A model generated the notes under the pieces. It did not search any database and was not told the origin of the DNA. It was given only the letters and a program-made list of their open reading frames with translations. The position numbers and the translations under genes were made by a program. Below, piece after piece: positions 39,551 to 47,745 of a stretch of DNA of 64,000 nt. Each line of letters begins with the position of its first letter. Positions within the stretch are counted from its first letter, which is position 1. The DNA is from Adhaeribacter_A terreus (GTDB lineage Bacteria > Bacteroidota > Bacteroidia > Cytophagales > Hymenobacteraceae), in the NCBI RefSeq assembly GCF_042657365.1, contig NZ_JBHSKT010000004.1, positions 248,001 to 312,000 on the forward strand. The letters run 5' to 3'.

Positions 39551-40924
39551 TTGAGCAGGTTAAAACAATTTTTAGTAGAGTCAGAAGCCAAAGCCTTCGA
39601 TCTGGAACACCGCAAAAAGATCCGGTTCAACATCGGGAAATACAACGCGGCGGTAGAGAAAGGCATGCACCAGTACGAAAACCACGAACTGGCCCGCGCA
39701 CGCGCTTCTTTCATCAAAACCACCACCATCAACAACCTCGATAAATACCTCATCGAGTTCGAAAATAATTTCACCCAGCGCGGCGGCAAGGTTATCTGGG
39801 CGCAAAACGCCGAAGAAGCCCTGAAAGAAATTGGCCAGATCATGAAACGGAAAAAAGCCCGCACCGTGGTGAAATCCAAATCCATGATCACCGAGGAAAT
39901 TCACCTGAACGAATTCCTCGAGAAAAATGGCATCGACGTGGTAGAAACCGACCTGGGCGAATACATTGTACAGCTAGCCGATCAGCGCCCGTACCACATT
40001 GTTACGCCGGCCATGCACATGTCTAAAAAAGACATCGCCGATCTGTTCGTAAAAAAACTCCGCATTCAACCCACCGACGATGCCCAGCAGCTGGTTTTAA
40101 CCGCCCGCCGCTTGCTCCGCGAAAAATATACTTCCGCTGAAGTAGGAATTACCGGCGCAAACTTTATACTGGCCGACGTAGGCGGCATTGCTTTAACCGA
40201 AAACGAAGGCAACGCCCGCTTAAGTACCACGTTCCCGAAAACGCACATTGTAGTGGTTGGCATCGAAAAAATGTTGCCTTCCATCATGGATCTCGATCTT
40301 TTCTGGCCATTGCTGAGTACCAGCGGTACCGGGCAGCAGGTTACCGTTTACAACACCGTAATCACCGGTCCGCGCCAACCGCATGAGAAAGACGGCCCGG
40401 AAGAAATGATCGTAATTCTGCTCGATAACGGCCGCACCAACTTACTGGCCCTGCCGGAAAAACGCGAAGCCCTTAATTGCATTCGTTGTGGTGCCTGCTT
40501 AAACGTTTGTCCGGTTTACAAAAACATCGGCGGCCACACCTACGAAACCACTTATTCCGGCCCGATTGGTTCGGTAATTGAGCCGCACATGAGTGGCATG
40601 GCCGAAAACAAACATTTGAGTTTTGCCAGTTCGCTTTGCGGCGCGTGTACCTCGGTTTGTCCGGTAAAGATCAATATTCATAATTTGCTATTATTGAACC
40701 GCAAGCAAAGTGTGGAAGAAGGCTTAACCGATAAACAGGAACGCTACGTTTTCAAATTCTGGGAATACGGCATGAAACACCCGAAAATGCTGGAAATGGT
40801 ACCGGCCGGGTTAAAGAATTTCGTGCTGCGCAAAGTACAGCAGGACACCTGGAGCAAACGCCGCGAACCGCTGCAGGTGGCGCCAAAATCGTTCCGCCAG
40901 CTTTGGAAAGAACAAAATGGATAA
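39551..40924 (+). CDS. lutB: LutB-type iron-sulfur protein (lactate utilisation)
   Basis: 457 residues. An N-terminal LUD domain (about 60-300, with RTVVKSKSMITEEIHLNEFLE and GITGANFILADVGGIALTENEGN) is followed by a ferredoxin region with CIRCGACLNVCP and CGACTSVCP and a C-terminal tail (FRQLWKEQNG). It is part of the LutABC L-lactate dehydrogenase in other bacteria; lutA and lutC are not adjacent here. TTG start at 39551 (MSRLKQFLVESEAKAFD); no ATG near the N-terminus. Overlaps the next gene by 8 bp. Confidence 0.92.
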   Translation: MSRLKQFLVESEAKAFDLEHRKKIRFNIGKYNAAVEKGMHQYENHELARARASFIKTTTINNLDKYLIEFENNFTQRGGKVIWAQNAEEALKEIGQIMKRKKARTVVKSKSMITEEIHLNEFLEKNGIDVVETDLGEYIVQLADQRPYHIVTPAMHMSKKDIADLFVKKLRIQPTDDAQQLVLTARRLLREKYTSAEVGITGANFILADVGGIALTENEGNARLSTTFPKTHIVVVGIEKMLPSIMDLDLFWPLLSTSGTGQQVTVYNTVITGPRQPHEKDGPEEMIVILLDNGRTNLLALPEKREALNCIRCGACLNVCPVYKNIGGHTYETTYSGPIGSVIEPHMSGMAENKHLSFASSLCGACTSVCPVKINIHNLLLLNRKQSVEEGLTDKQERYVFKFWEYGMKHPKMLEMVPAGLKNFVLRKVQQDTWSKRREPLQVAPKSFRQLWKEQNG

Positions 40925-42689
40925 TCGTTTGCCGCAAAATACGCCGGCTTTCTCCGAACCTTCGCGCAAGGCCGGCGTATTTTTCCAGCCCCGTAATTTT
41001 GCTTACGCCGGAGTTTTAGGTGCCCTTTGCATAGCGTTTTTTTTCCTGGGCATCCGGCTAATTTTAGGCGAAGATTCCTTTATAACCATTCACGATAACC
41101 TCGATTCGGAAATTCCTTGGCGGTTTGTGCTGGCTCATAACCAAAACCCGGAGGTTGTTCCCCAGATCATGAATGGCTTGCCGCTCAGTTTTATGACCAG
41201 CCAGCTGAATTTGGTTTATGCCTTATTTACGATCCTCAGCCCTTTTAAAGCCTATATTTTCACTGAAGCCTTGGTGCACGCGGTAGCATTTTTAGGCATG
41301 TATTTGCTGCTGCACTGGCATTTCCGGCAATATTTACAGCACAGCAAACTCCTAATTTCCGGTATTGCACTTTGCTTCAGTCTGCTTCCTTTCTACAACA
41401 TTTACGGACTTTCGGTAGCCGGTCAACCGCTGCTGCTGGCTTGTTTCCTGAACCTGCAGAATCGTCGGCGCATAGCATTCTCCTTGCTTTACATGGCTGT
41501 TTTTGCTTTTGCTTCGGTATTTGCTTTAGCCGGCGTTTTCCTCATTGCCTCCGCCGGAATCTGGTTTTTATGGAATATTTTCCGGAACCGGCAGTTCAAT
41601 TTTTATTTCCTGGCCGGCCTGGTATTGCTGGTGGTTTGCTACTGCATTTCGGAATACCGCTTACTGGAGTTAATGTTGCTAAAAAAAGAACCTTCGCACC
41701 GCGAATCCTGGGATCTGGTGCAACTGAGCAAACCTTTCGGCAAATCCCTTATTGCCACTATTATCGATTTCATGATCGGGCAATATCACGTGGCGAGCCA
41801 GCATGTTTTTATCCTGGTTATGGGTGCTGCCGCGTTAATACTGGCCTGGTATAAGCGCTTATATTACTTCCTGAAACCGTTGCTCGGGCTTTTATTTTTG
41901 CTGGGAATTATTGCCATTATCTTCGGCTTTTTCACCTGGAACGGACTTATTCCGCTGAAAGAGAAAGTTACGCTGCTGAAAACCTTTAACGTAAGCCGCT
42001 TCTATTTTCTGCAGCCGCTGCTCTGGCACTTGGTTTTAACGTTTGCGTTGGGCGCGCTTTATTTAAAATTCCGAAGCCGGAAAATGATAATTGCTTTGCT
42101 TGCGGTGCAACTCAGTTTTACCGTTGGCAGCAACCTGCAGGCCGAAAACGAACTACGCACCAACCTGCGTCTGCTCGTAGGTAATTTCACCAAAAAGCAA
42201 CCAAAAGTAATTACCTACAAAAACTACGTTTCGGCCGCTTTATTCCACCAGATCGATAGCGTTATTGCGAAACCGAAGGAAAGTTACCGCGTGGTTTGCC
42301 TGGGTTTTTATCCGGGCGCGGCGCAGCTGAACGGCTTTTATACCTTAGACAGCTACCAGAACAATTATCCGCTGCGCTATAAAAAAGCCTTCCGCGAAAT
42401 AATTGCCCCGGAATTAGCCAAAAGCCCGAAATGGCAAGCATATTACGATGGCTGGGGTTCGCGCTGCTATGTTTTTGCCGGCGAAACTGAAAAGGCTTTC
42501 CCGGATAATGAAGCCGTAACCTCGCTGCAAAATTTCGAATTGAACAATGCCGCTTTGAAAAAAATGAACGGCCAATACCTGATCTCGGCTTATCTGCTGC
42601 AAGATGCCCAAACCAGCAACTTAAAACTGATCCGGAAATTTGAACATCTGGATGCGCTCCGGCCGCTTTATCTTTACGCGGTTTTATAA
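40917..42689 (+). CDS. Polytopic membrane protein, DUF6044-like
   Basis: 590 residues with about 11-12 transmembrane segments in residues 30-400 and a soluble C-terminal part (about 405-590). The first luminal loop has GEDSFITIHDNLDSEIPWRF, an acidic motif reminiscent of GT-C glycosyltransferases; DUF6044 is the closest description I can offer. Translationally coupled to lutB by an 8-bp overlap (ATGGATAA), although the functional link is unclear. A TBR match (41011) lies in the first transmembrane segment. Confidence 0.75.
   Translation: MDNRLPQNTPAFSEPSRKAGVFFQPRNFAYAGVLGALCIAFFFLGIRLILGEDSFITIHDNLDSEIPWRFVLAHNQNPEVVPQIMNGLPLSFMTSQLNLVYALFTILSPFKAYIFTEALVHAVAFLGMYLLLHWHFRQYLQHSKLLISGIALCFSLLPFYNIYGLSVAGQPLLLACFLNLQNRRRIAFSLLYMAVFAFASVFALAGVFLIASAGIWFLWNIFRNRQFNFYFLAGLVLLVVCYCISEYRLLELMLLKKEPSHRESWDLVQLSKPFGKSLIATIIDFMIGQYHVASQHVFILVMGAAALILAWYKRLYYFLKPLLGLLFLLGIIAIIFGFFTWNGLIPLKEKVTLLKTFNVSRFYFLQPLLWHLVLTFALGALYLKFRSRKMIIALLAVQLSFTVGSNLQAENELRTNLRLLVGNFTKKQPKVITYKNYVSAALFHQIDSVIAKPKESYRVVCLGFYPGAAQLNGFYTLDSYQNNYPLRYKKAFREIIAPELAKSPKWQAYYDGWGSRCYVFAGETEKAFPDNEAVTSLQNFELNNAALKKMNGQYLISAYLLQDAQTSNLKLIRKFEHLDALRPLYLYAVL
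41011..41040 (-). repeat. TBR match inside the DUF6044-like gene
   Basis: Minus strand AAAACGCTATGC, 11-nt spacer, AAAACTC. It coincides with codons for GVLGALCIAFF; both blocks are perfect. Confidence 0.6.
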
Positions 42690-42703
42690 ATCCGCAGCGC
42701 ATA

Positions 42704-42740
42704 AAAAAACCCTACTGCTAAAAAACGGTAGGGTTTTATG
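42704..42740. terminator. Terminator hairpin between convergent genes
   Basis: AAAACCCTAC and GTAGGGTTTT arms. The right arm belongs to a TBR copy, so here the repeat completes the terminator. Confidence 0.75.
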
Positions 42741-42751
42741 TTTAAAAACTA
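42722..42751 (+). repeat. TBR 30-bp repeat ending in a stop codon
   Basis: AAAACGGTAGGG, 11-nt spacer, AAAACTA. The last three bases are the TAG stop of the minus-strand small gene. Confidence 0.85.
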
Positions 42752-42952
42752 GTTCTGTCGGGCACCTTGACGGTACATGTACTTTCTTTTTTTCTTATTC
42801 GAGGTTTTCACTTTTTTCGGTTTTTTCTTCCCTATAAAAGTCGTGGCGCTCAGTTCAGTTTTCGTATTTTCAGGAACTGTGGTGGCTTCGGAAGGCAGCG
42901 CCGGCAAAGCCAGGAGCGCAGCCAAAGCGTAACAGATAAATCGCGTTTTCAT
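42749..42952 (-). CDS. Small secreted Lys-rich protein
   Basis: 67 residues from ATG 42952. Signal peptide MKTRFICYALAALLALPALPSEA, then TTVPENTKTELSATTFIG and a very basic tail (KKKPKKVKTSNKKKRKYMYR). Not recognised. The basic tail resembles that of the secreted protein at 31212. The in-frame extension upstream is not needed. Confidence 0.55.
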   Translation of the reverse strand: MKTRFICYALAALLALPALPSEATTVPENTKTELSATTFIGKKKPKKVKTSNKKKRKYMYRQGARQN

Positions 42953-43209
42953 AGTTTCAGCATTTGTTTCTTCTCTATCTATTACGCAACCGCCGCAGAA
43001 ATTATCTGCTGGAAATAAGCAATACAGGAATAGCAAAATCCTTTTCTTGCCTAAATACCACACCTGAGCTTACCTTGCTGAAAACAAACATTTTACAAAG
43101 CCAAAACCGTAACTACTAGATCATTTTTCCGCAGAACATCTTCGCGAAAAAAACCGTGGATTCTTTCTGCAAACGCCAGCATTCTGCTTTTAAAGTTCTT
43201 GGTTCAACC

Positions 43210-43380
43210 TTAATTTTTCAGGCAACTGGTAACCGGCACAGGCTTTTCTGATGTATTCGTTTTCTGATCTTTACAAGTAATTTTGGTTACCGGCTTGACA
43301 GCTGCGGGCGCATTTGCCAGGCGTGCATGAATTGGTAGCGTAAAGCACAGCACAAAGAGATAGATCGGTAGTTTTTTCAT
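43210..43380 (-). CDS. Small secreted peptide with two Cys
   Basis: 56 residues from ATG 43380. Signal peptide MKKLPIYLFVLCFTLPIHARLANA, mature chain ending KITCKDQKTNTSEKPVPVTSCLKN with two cysteines that could form a disulfide. No family recognised; could be spurious, but the signal peptide is convincing. Confidence 0.5.
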   Translation of the reverse strand: MKKLPIYLFVLCFTLPIHARLANAPAAVKPVTKITCKDQKTNTSEKPVPVTSCLKN

Positions 43381-43781
43381 GGAATGGAAGCGCAGGTTAG
43401 TTTGAGATTCGTATGCAGTACTCAAAATAAAGAAAATCCTTCCCCGCTACCGACAGACCTACATTTACGATTTTAAATTCCAAATCGTTGTAATATTCAT
43501 AGATAAAACATGCTGTTTACCAGTTATTCAATTCCATTCACCCAAAGAGCCAGGTTTTAGTTTACTTCATAAATCATTGATCCTGAATTAAAAGCTACAA
43601 ACTAAGATAAAAAAATGCTCCTGAACTGGTAATTAGTCCTGCAATTTGGTTCTTAATATCAGGGATTTTATTCTATAGAAATGCAAGCGCAATTGAACAC
43701 CAGATTTAAAATTTGCACAGCTTAAAAACGGTATGCTTTCGGCAGGAAAAACTAACATGAATGCGAAAGATCAGCAAATGT
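43381..43781. other. AT-rich gene-free stretch
   Basis: I see no gene or structured element apart from one TBR copy near the right end (43725). It would hold the upstream region of the small Cys peptide gene. Confidence 0.5.
43725..43754 (+). repeat. TBR 30-bp repeat
   Basis: AAAACGGTATGC, 11-nt spacer, AAAACTA. Confidence 0.85.
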
Positions 43782-44216
43782 TTATTCCCAAGGCATGAAA
43801 TAAACAGCTGCCAAAGTAAAAATGGCGCAGAAAGTAGCCGTAAAGGCGAACACGCAACTCCAGGTTCCGCACCAGATCAGGCCCGGAAAACCGGCGTACA
43901 AACCGGCCACAAAAACGTTGATGCCTGTAAAAGCGGCGCCGCCAAAAACCAGCCAATTACGGGCTCCGGCGCTTTTCCGCAACTTATTCCGCAGCAGATT
44001 CTGGAGCATCAGGAAAAATAAAAGCGTAGGAAAATAGCCCCAGAAACCGGCCACCCAAACCCAGAAACTCTGCACCACCCCTTCCTGAAATGACATGATA
44101 CGCGCTTCCGGCAGCAAATAAATAATGATCCCGAAATAATTGAACGTGGCTAGGACCAGGGTGGTAAACCACACTTTTAATCCGTACGCTACCGCATCGT
44201 ATTGCTTGCCTTTCAT
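43782..44216 (-). CDS. Hypothetical four-helix membrane protein
   Basis: 144 residues. Hydrophobic segments at about 14-34, 50-72, 88-108 and 116-138; aromatic-rich (FWVWVAGFWGYFPTLLFFLML). Not assigned to a family. It follows the sdaA terminator, so is separately transcribed. Confidence 0.65.
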   Translation of the reverse strand: MKGKQYDAVAYGLKVWFTTLVLATFNYFGIIIYLLPEARIMSFQEGVVQSFWVWVAGFWGYFPTLLFFLMLQNLLRNKLRKSAGARNWLVFGGAAFTGINVFVAGLYAGFPGLIWCGTWSCVFAFTATFCAIFTLAAVYFMPWE

Positions 44217-44227
44217 GTGCCTAAACT

Positions 44228-44264
44228 AACAAAAAGCCCGGACAATTCTGCCCAGGCTTTCGCT
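44228..44264 (-). terminator. sdaA terminator candidate
   Basis: Minus strand AAAGCCTGGGCA and TGTCCGGGCTTTTT arms, around 70 bp beyond the sdaA stop. Confidence 0.6.
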
Positions 44265-44270
44265 TAAGTA

Positions 44271-44300
44271 AAAACGGTATCTGATTTGCCGAAAAAAGTC
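44271..44300 (+). repeat. TBR 30-bp repeat
   Basis: AAAACGGTATCT, 11-nt spacer, AAAAGTC. Confidence 0.8.
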
Positions 44301-44330
44301 GATCAATCAACAATTCAACCATTTAACATT

Positions 44331-45239
44331 TTAGTCGGCATTATCTTCATCGGGCAGAATTTCCACATCCTGCACCAGCACCAGTTTTTCAATTTCGCGG
44401 GCTTTAATGGTATTGGCCAAACCACCCAGTGCGGTTTCCTTATATTTGGTTTCCATACTCTGCCCCACTTCGCCCAACGCTGCCACACACTGGTCTACCG
44501 GAATTACCGGGTTAACGCCCGCAATAGCGATCTGCGCCGACGAATAAGCAATGGCTGCCGCACTCGCGTTACGCACAATGCAAGGCACTTCTACCAAACC
44601 TGCTACCGGGTCGCAAACCAACCCCAGCATACATTGAATGGTAATGGCTACGGCTGCAAAAACCTGGTCAATATTTCCGCCTAAGCAATAAACAATCGCG
44701 CCCGCACCCATAGCCGCCGCGCTGCCCGTTTCGGCCTGACAACCACCCACTGCACCCGCCAAAGAAGCATTGGTTTCAATAATTAAAGCAATACCCGCAG
44801 CAACCAATAAACCCTCATGAATTTTGCGGTCGTCGAGGTGATGAAGTTCCTGCAAGGTGGTTAAAATGCCCGGCAAAATTCCGGAAGCCCCGGCCGTTGG
44901 CGCTGCTACTACGCGCCCCATGCACGAATTCACTTCCTTAGCACCCAAAGCGCGTGTAATGAGCATTTTAAATTCCGGCGAAAGCGTGGTTACGGGCGAA
45001 GCTGCTACTTTTTTAGCTCCGTTATTTACCATGCCCGAACGCGACCGCATATCTTCAGAAAGTCCGGTTTTTACGGCATCCTGCATTACCGCGTAAGCAT
45101 GCGCCATAGTTTCCCAGATTATTTCTTCGGTGCGGCCTTTCTGTTCTATTTCGTAATCTAAGACCGGTTTATAAAGCGGCTCACCGGTTTGTTCGCAATG
45201 TTTCTGCCAGCTGGCAAAATCGTTAAATAATAAAGACAT
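44331..45239 (-). CDS. sdaA: L-serine ammonia-lyase, iron-sulfur-dependent, alpha domain
   Basis: 302 residues: only the catalytic alpha domain (SdaAA type). Fe-S cluster cysteines lie in SCMGRVVAAPTAGASGILPG, QCMLGLVCDPVAGLVEVPC; GGCQAETGSAAAMGAGA is also typical. It deaminates serine to pyruvate. The beta subunit/domain is absent from this window, unlike E. coli-type fused SdaA. One-domain enzymes with a separate SdaAB elsewhere are known. Confidence 0.93.
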   Translation of the reverse strand: MSLLFNDFASWQKHCEQTGEPLYKPVLDYEIEQKGRTEEIIWETMAHAYAVMQDAVKTGLSEDMRSRSGMVNNGAKKVAASPVTTLSPEFKMLITRALGAKEVNSCMGRVVAAPTAGASGILPGILTTLQELHHLDDRKIHEGLLVAAGIALIIETNASLAGAVGGCQAETGSAAAMGAGAIVYCLGGNIDQVFAAVAITIQCMLGLVCDPVAGLVEVPCIVRNASAAAIAYSSAQIAIAGVNPVIPVDQCVAALGEVGQSMETKYKETALGGLANTIKAREIEKLVLVQDVEILPDEDNAD

Positions 45240-45645
45240 ATTGCTGAATGAGGGAATTAGTGAATAATGTCAGGAGAGAATTTCCTTCGTTCAAAGCTAT
45301 TCTTTCCACATCACAAGGTCAGAACGATTTTCCGCATTCACAAATTCACTTTTCCAAAGAAACCTATAAGCCACTCTTAAATTGAATATGCCAACAAAAT
45401 TCCATCAAAGCCCCCACCTAAATCCTCCCCTAATTCAGGGGAGGATTTTTCTTCGCAGGTGTAATCCGACAGCTAAAGCAAACGGCAATGAAATCGGTCT
45501 GAACTGTGACTTTTCTGAACTGTGACTTTTATGAGTGATGTGATTCTTGTGATTTCCTAAACTATGATTGCACACATTCCGCCAGCGCAGCGTCTGTTGA
45601 AACGCTACAAAAGATAAAAAGTCCGCTACGGAGTAAAGCCATCCC

Positions 45646-45752
45646 AGTTTCTGTGAGAGCGGCCTCCGCACTTTCCGACTTTTGCTTTAGCAAAATTGCG
45701 CAAGCAAAGGAAAGGGTGCAGCCGCGAACGCAGAAACGAAGCCCCCGGCTTG
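45646..45752 (+). ncRNA. Candidate structured RNA element, copy 1
   Basis: Nested pairing: outer stem GTTTCTGTG (45647-45655) with CGCAGAAAC (45729-45737); GCGGC (45659-45663) with GCCGC (45721-45725); CACTTTCC (45669-45676) with GGAAAGGGTG (45709-45718, GG bulge); apical TTTTGC/GCAAAA hairpin (45680-45695). The second copy at 60.94 kb keeps the stems with different bases. Strand is not determined; RNA status is inference. Confidence 0.5.
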
Positions 45753-45811
45753 AGGGAATAAATTGCCGATGAAAGTTAAAAGTCAGCTGTTTAGCAGAAA
45801 TGGCGTTTCAA

Positions 45812-45841
45812 AAAACGCTAGCACTTTTAGTTGAAAAACTG
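45812..45841 (+). repeat. TBR 30-bp repeat
   Basis: AAAACGCTAGCA, 11-nt spacer, AAAACTG. Same position within the composite as copy 61099, with identical spacer. Confidence 0.85.
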
Positions 45842-45920
45842 CTGCCCGCCAACGAGGTCCTTCAGAGCTACGCTCGCAATCTTCGCGCTCCCGCGCTCAA
45901 TTGTGCTCAGGATGAAAGCA

Positions 45921-45950
45921 AAAACGGTATACTTTCAAACAAAAAAAGCT
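45921..45950 (+). repeat. TBR 30-bp repeat
   Basis: AAAACGGTATAC, 11-nt spacer, AAAAGCT (3' block deviates by one insertion). Confidence 0.65.
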
Positions 45951-45999
45951 CAAAAATGTGGCTTCATAAGTTTCCTCGACTAACGTTCGTAATGACGAA

Positions 46000-46029
46000 A
46001 AAATGGTATGCTTTCAAGAAAAAAAAGTC
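46000..46029 (+). repeat. TBR 30-bp repeat
   Basis: AAAATGGTATGC, 11-nt spacer, AAAAGTC. Confidence 0.8.
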
Positions 46030-46086
46030 AATAGATAACGATTCTTCTAACTTGATGAGATCTCTCCTGACGTCGAGATGATGAAA

Positions 46087-46116
46087 AAAACGCTATGCTT
46101 TTCAGGCAAAAAACTC
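46087..46116 (+). repeat. TBR 30-bp repeat, consensus-like
   Basis: AAAACGCTATGC, spacer TTTTCAGGCAA, AAAACTC. It matches the commonest base at every position. Confidence 0.9.
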
Positions 46117-46132
46117 AATAAAACAAACAAAA

Positions 46133-47545
46133 CTACTCTTCCATTTCAATCCGGTTCTTCACCCCTGTTTCCGGATTTACTTTATAAAGTTCATGCGAAT
46201 TTGTACTGCTTACCCAAAGCTCCTCGCCTACAAATTGCACATCGTTCGGCTCCGAAAAACCTTCGGCTAAAGTTTCTAATTGCTTCGTGTCGAGGTTAAA
46301 AATTTTGACCTTTCCGTTATACGTATCGGCAATGTAGAGGCAATTATCGCGCACCGTTAAGCCCACGGCGTGCTGCAGCAAAGCAATATCCGCATCGCCG
46401 TCCATATCACCAAAATCAAAAAGTCCGCGCCCTAAAAGTGTACTTACTTCGCCGTTATGCAGGTTTAAGCAACGTATGGCGCTGGCTTCGGCATCGGCAA
46501 TGTAAAGGTTTTCGTTTTGCAGGGCCAGGCCGCTGGGCTGGTTAAAAGCCGCGTCGTGCAGGTTGCCATTCACCAAAGCCTCGGAGCCGGTGCCGGCAAA
46601 ACGCGTAACCATATTCGTGCGCAGATTCATTTGCAGAACTTGGTGGTTGCCAGCATTAGCAATGTACATTACGCTGTTATTCACCACCAGATCCCAGGGC
46701 GAATTTGGCTGCACCGGCACACCCCACTTATCCGCCCCGAAATAATAGCCCAACTCACCATTCCCTGCCGCCGTTTTCACCGTTTTAGTTACCAGATCAA
46801 TTTCCCGGATCGCGTTATTTTTAGTATCGGCTACGTATAAAATATTGCCTGCCAAAGCCATGCCGTGCGGTTCAAAAAAAGATGCTTCGGCAAAACTTCC
46901 GTTCGTAAAACCTTCTTTGCCGCTGCCAATTTTCTCCAGAATTTTGCCGCTACGGTCCAGTTTCAGAATGCGGTTATTGCCACTATCGGCTACAAAAACA
47001 AAATCTTGATGCGCTAACAGTTTCGAAGGAAAATACAGCAGGCTTTTCTCTTTTTCTTCCAGCCGGAACGAAATAATTTCCCGGTTCAGGCGATCGGCAA
47101 ATTCCGGCAGGCGCGTTTCCAGGTTCGGTTTTACCACGTCATAAACGCCTTCGCCGGCCCGCTGGCCAATCACTTTTCCGTCCGGATCTATGAGCACAAT
47201 GGTGGGCCAGGCATTTATGGCATACTGGCGCCACAAACTAAAATCGGCATCGTTGATTACAGGGTGTTTTATCCCGAATTTCTGAATGGCTTTGCGAATA
47301 GCTTCGGCGCTTTTTTCGGCATCGAACTTAGCCGAATGCACACCAATTACCACCAGATTTTCCGGAAATTCTGATTCCAGACGTTTCAGATCGGGCAGAA
47401 TGTGCTGACAGTTAATGCAGCCGTAGGTCCAGAAATCGAGCAGCACAAACTTACCCCGGAAATCTTTGAGCGAATACGTTTTATCAGCATTCAGCCAGGC
47501 AGATTTAGACAGTAGTTCGGGAGCGTTTACGCGGCCTGTTTGCAT
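46133..47545 (-). CDS. Thioredoxin-like and NHL-repeat protein (NHLRC2-like)
   Basis: 470 residues. The N-terminal domain (about 15-145) is thioredoxin/TlpA-like with CxxC in FWTYGCINCQHILPDLK, followed by NAWPTIVLIDPDGKVI. About six NHL/beta-propeller blades follow (repeating NRILKLDRSGKI, LYVADTKNNAIREIDL, MYIANAGNHQVLQMNL, LYIADAEASAIRCLNL, LYIADTYNGKVKIFNL). This is the order of NHLRC2. No signal peptide is seen, so cytoplasmic. Substrate unknown. Confidence 0.88.
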   Translation of the reverse strand: MQTGRVNAPELLSKSAWLNADKTYSLKDFRGKFVLLDFWTYGCINCQHILPDLKRLESEFPENLVVIGVHSAKFDAEKSAEAIRKAIQKFGIKHPVINDADFSLWRQYAINAWPTIVLIDPDGKVIGQRAGEGVYDVVKPNLETRLPEFADRLNREIISFRLEEKEKSLLYFPSKLLAHQDFVFVADSGNNRILKLDRSGKILEKIGSGKEGFTNGSFAEASFFEPHGMALAGNILYVADTKNNAIREIDLVTKTVKTAAGNGELGYYFGADKWGVPVQPNSPWDLVVNNSVMYIANAGNHQVLQMNLRTNMVTRFAGTGSEALVNGNLHDAAFNQPSGLALQNENLYIADAEASAIRCLNLHNGEVSTLLGRGLFDFGDMDGDADIALLQHAVGLTVRDNCLYIADTYNGKVKIFNLDTKQLETLAEGFSEPNDVQFVGEELWVSSTNSHELYKVNPETGVKNRIEMEE

Positions 47546-47674
47546 ATCGGAAGGAGTTGTGAGCGTTTAAGATTCTGGTTAGTACGGAATATTAGTAAAA
47601 AACGATATTAAATATTCGCACATTTATGACGTAAACAAACCAGCATCCGTTGCCAGCTTGCCGGTAATCTCCGC

Positions 47675-47704
47675 AAAACGCTAAGCTTTTCAGTCCAAAA
47701 ACTC
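47675..47704 (+). repeat. TBR 30-bp repeat upstream of the nuoA promoter
   Basis: AAAACGCTAAGC, 11-nt spacer, AAAACTC. It ends 13 bp before the putative -7 box. Confidence 0.85.
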
Positions 47705-47717
47705 CGCGCCGAATTGT

Positions 47718-47725
47718 TACCTTTG
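47718..47725 (+). promoter_or_regulatory. Candidate nuoA promoter, -7 box TACCTTTG
   Basis: TTACCTTTGCACC fits TAnnTTTG, 20 bp before the ATG. The -33 region would lie within the TBR copy; no clear TTG is visible. Confidence 0.5.
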
Positions 47726-47745
47726 CACCAGCAACCAAGTACATT

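Larger units (their letters stand above)
45240..46132. repeat. Composite repeat block, no gene
   Basis: About 890 bp without a gene. In order: a CCTCCCCTAATTCAGGGGAG palindrome (45425-45444); a composite element from about 45580 with CCAGCGCAGCGT, a structured core (45646-45752) and CTTGAGGGAATAAATTGCCG; then four TBR copies and a GAGATCTCTCCTGACGTCGA element near 46060. The composite has a second copy at 60.85-61.29 kb. Short open frames here are translated repeat. Confidence 0.8.

Noticed and set aside
45435..45671. Open frames within 45.24-46.13 kb and the similar ones at 60.88-61.08 kb
   Set aside because: They lie inside the composite repeat, conflict with the predicted stems and lack conserved protein features.
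47675..47725. TBR as the -33/-7 promoter of nuoA
   Set aside because: The -7 box lies outside the repeat and no TTG falls at the -33 position; most other copies are not followed by a -7 box.
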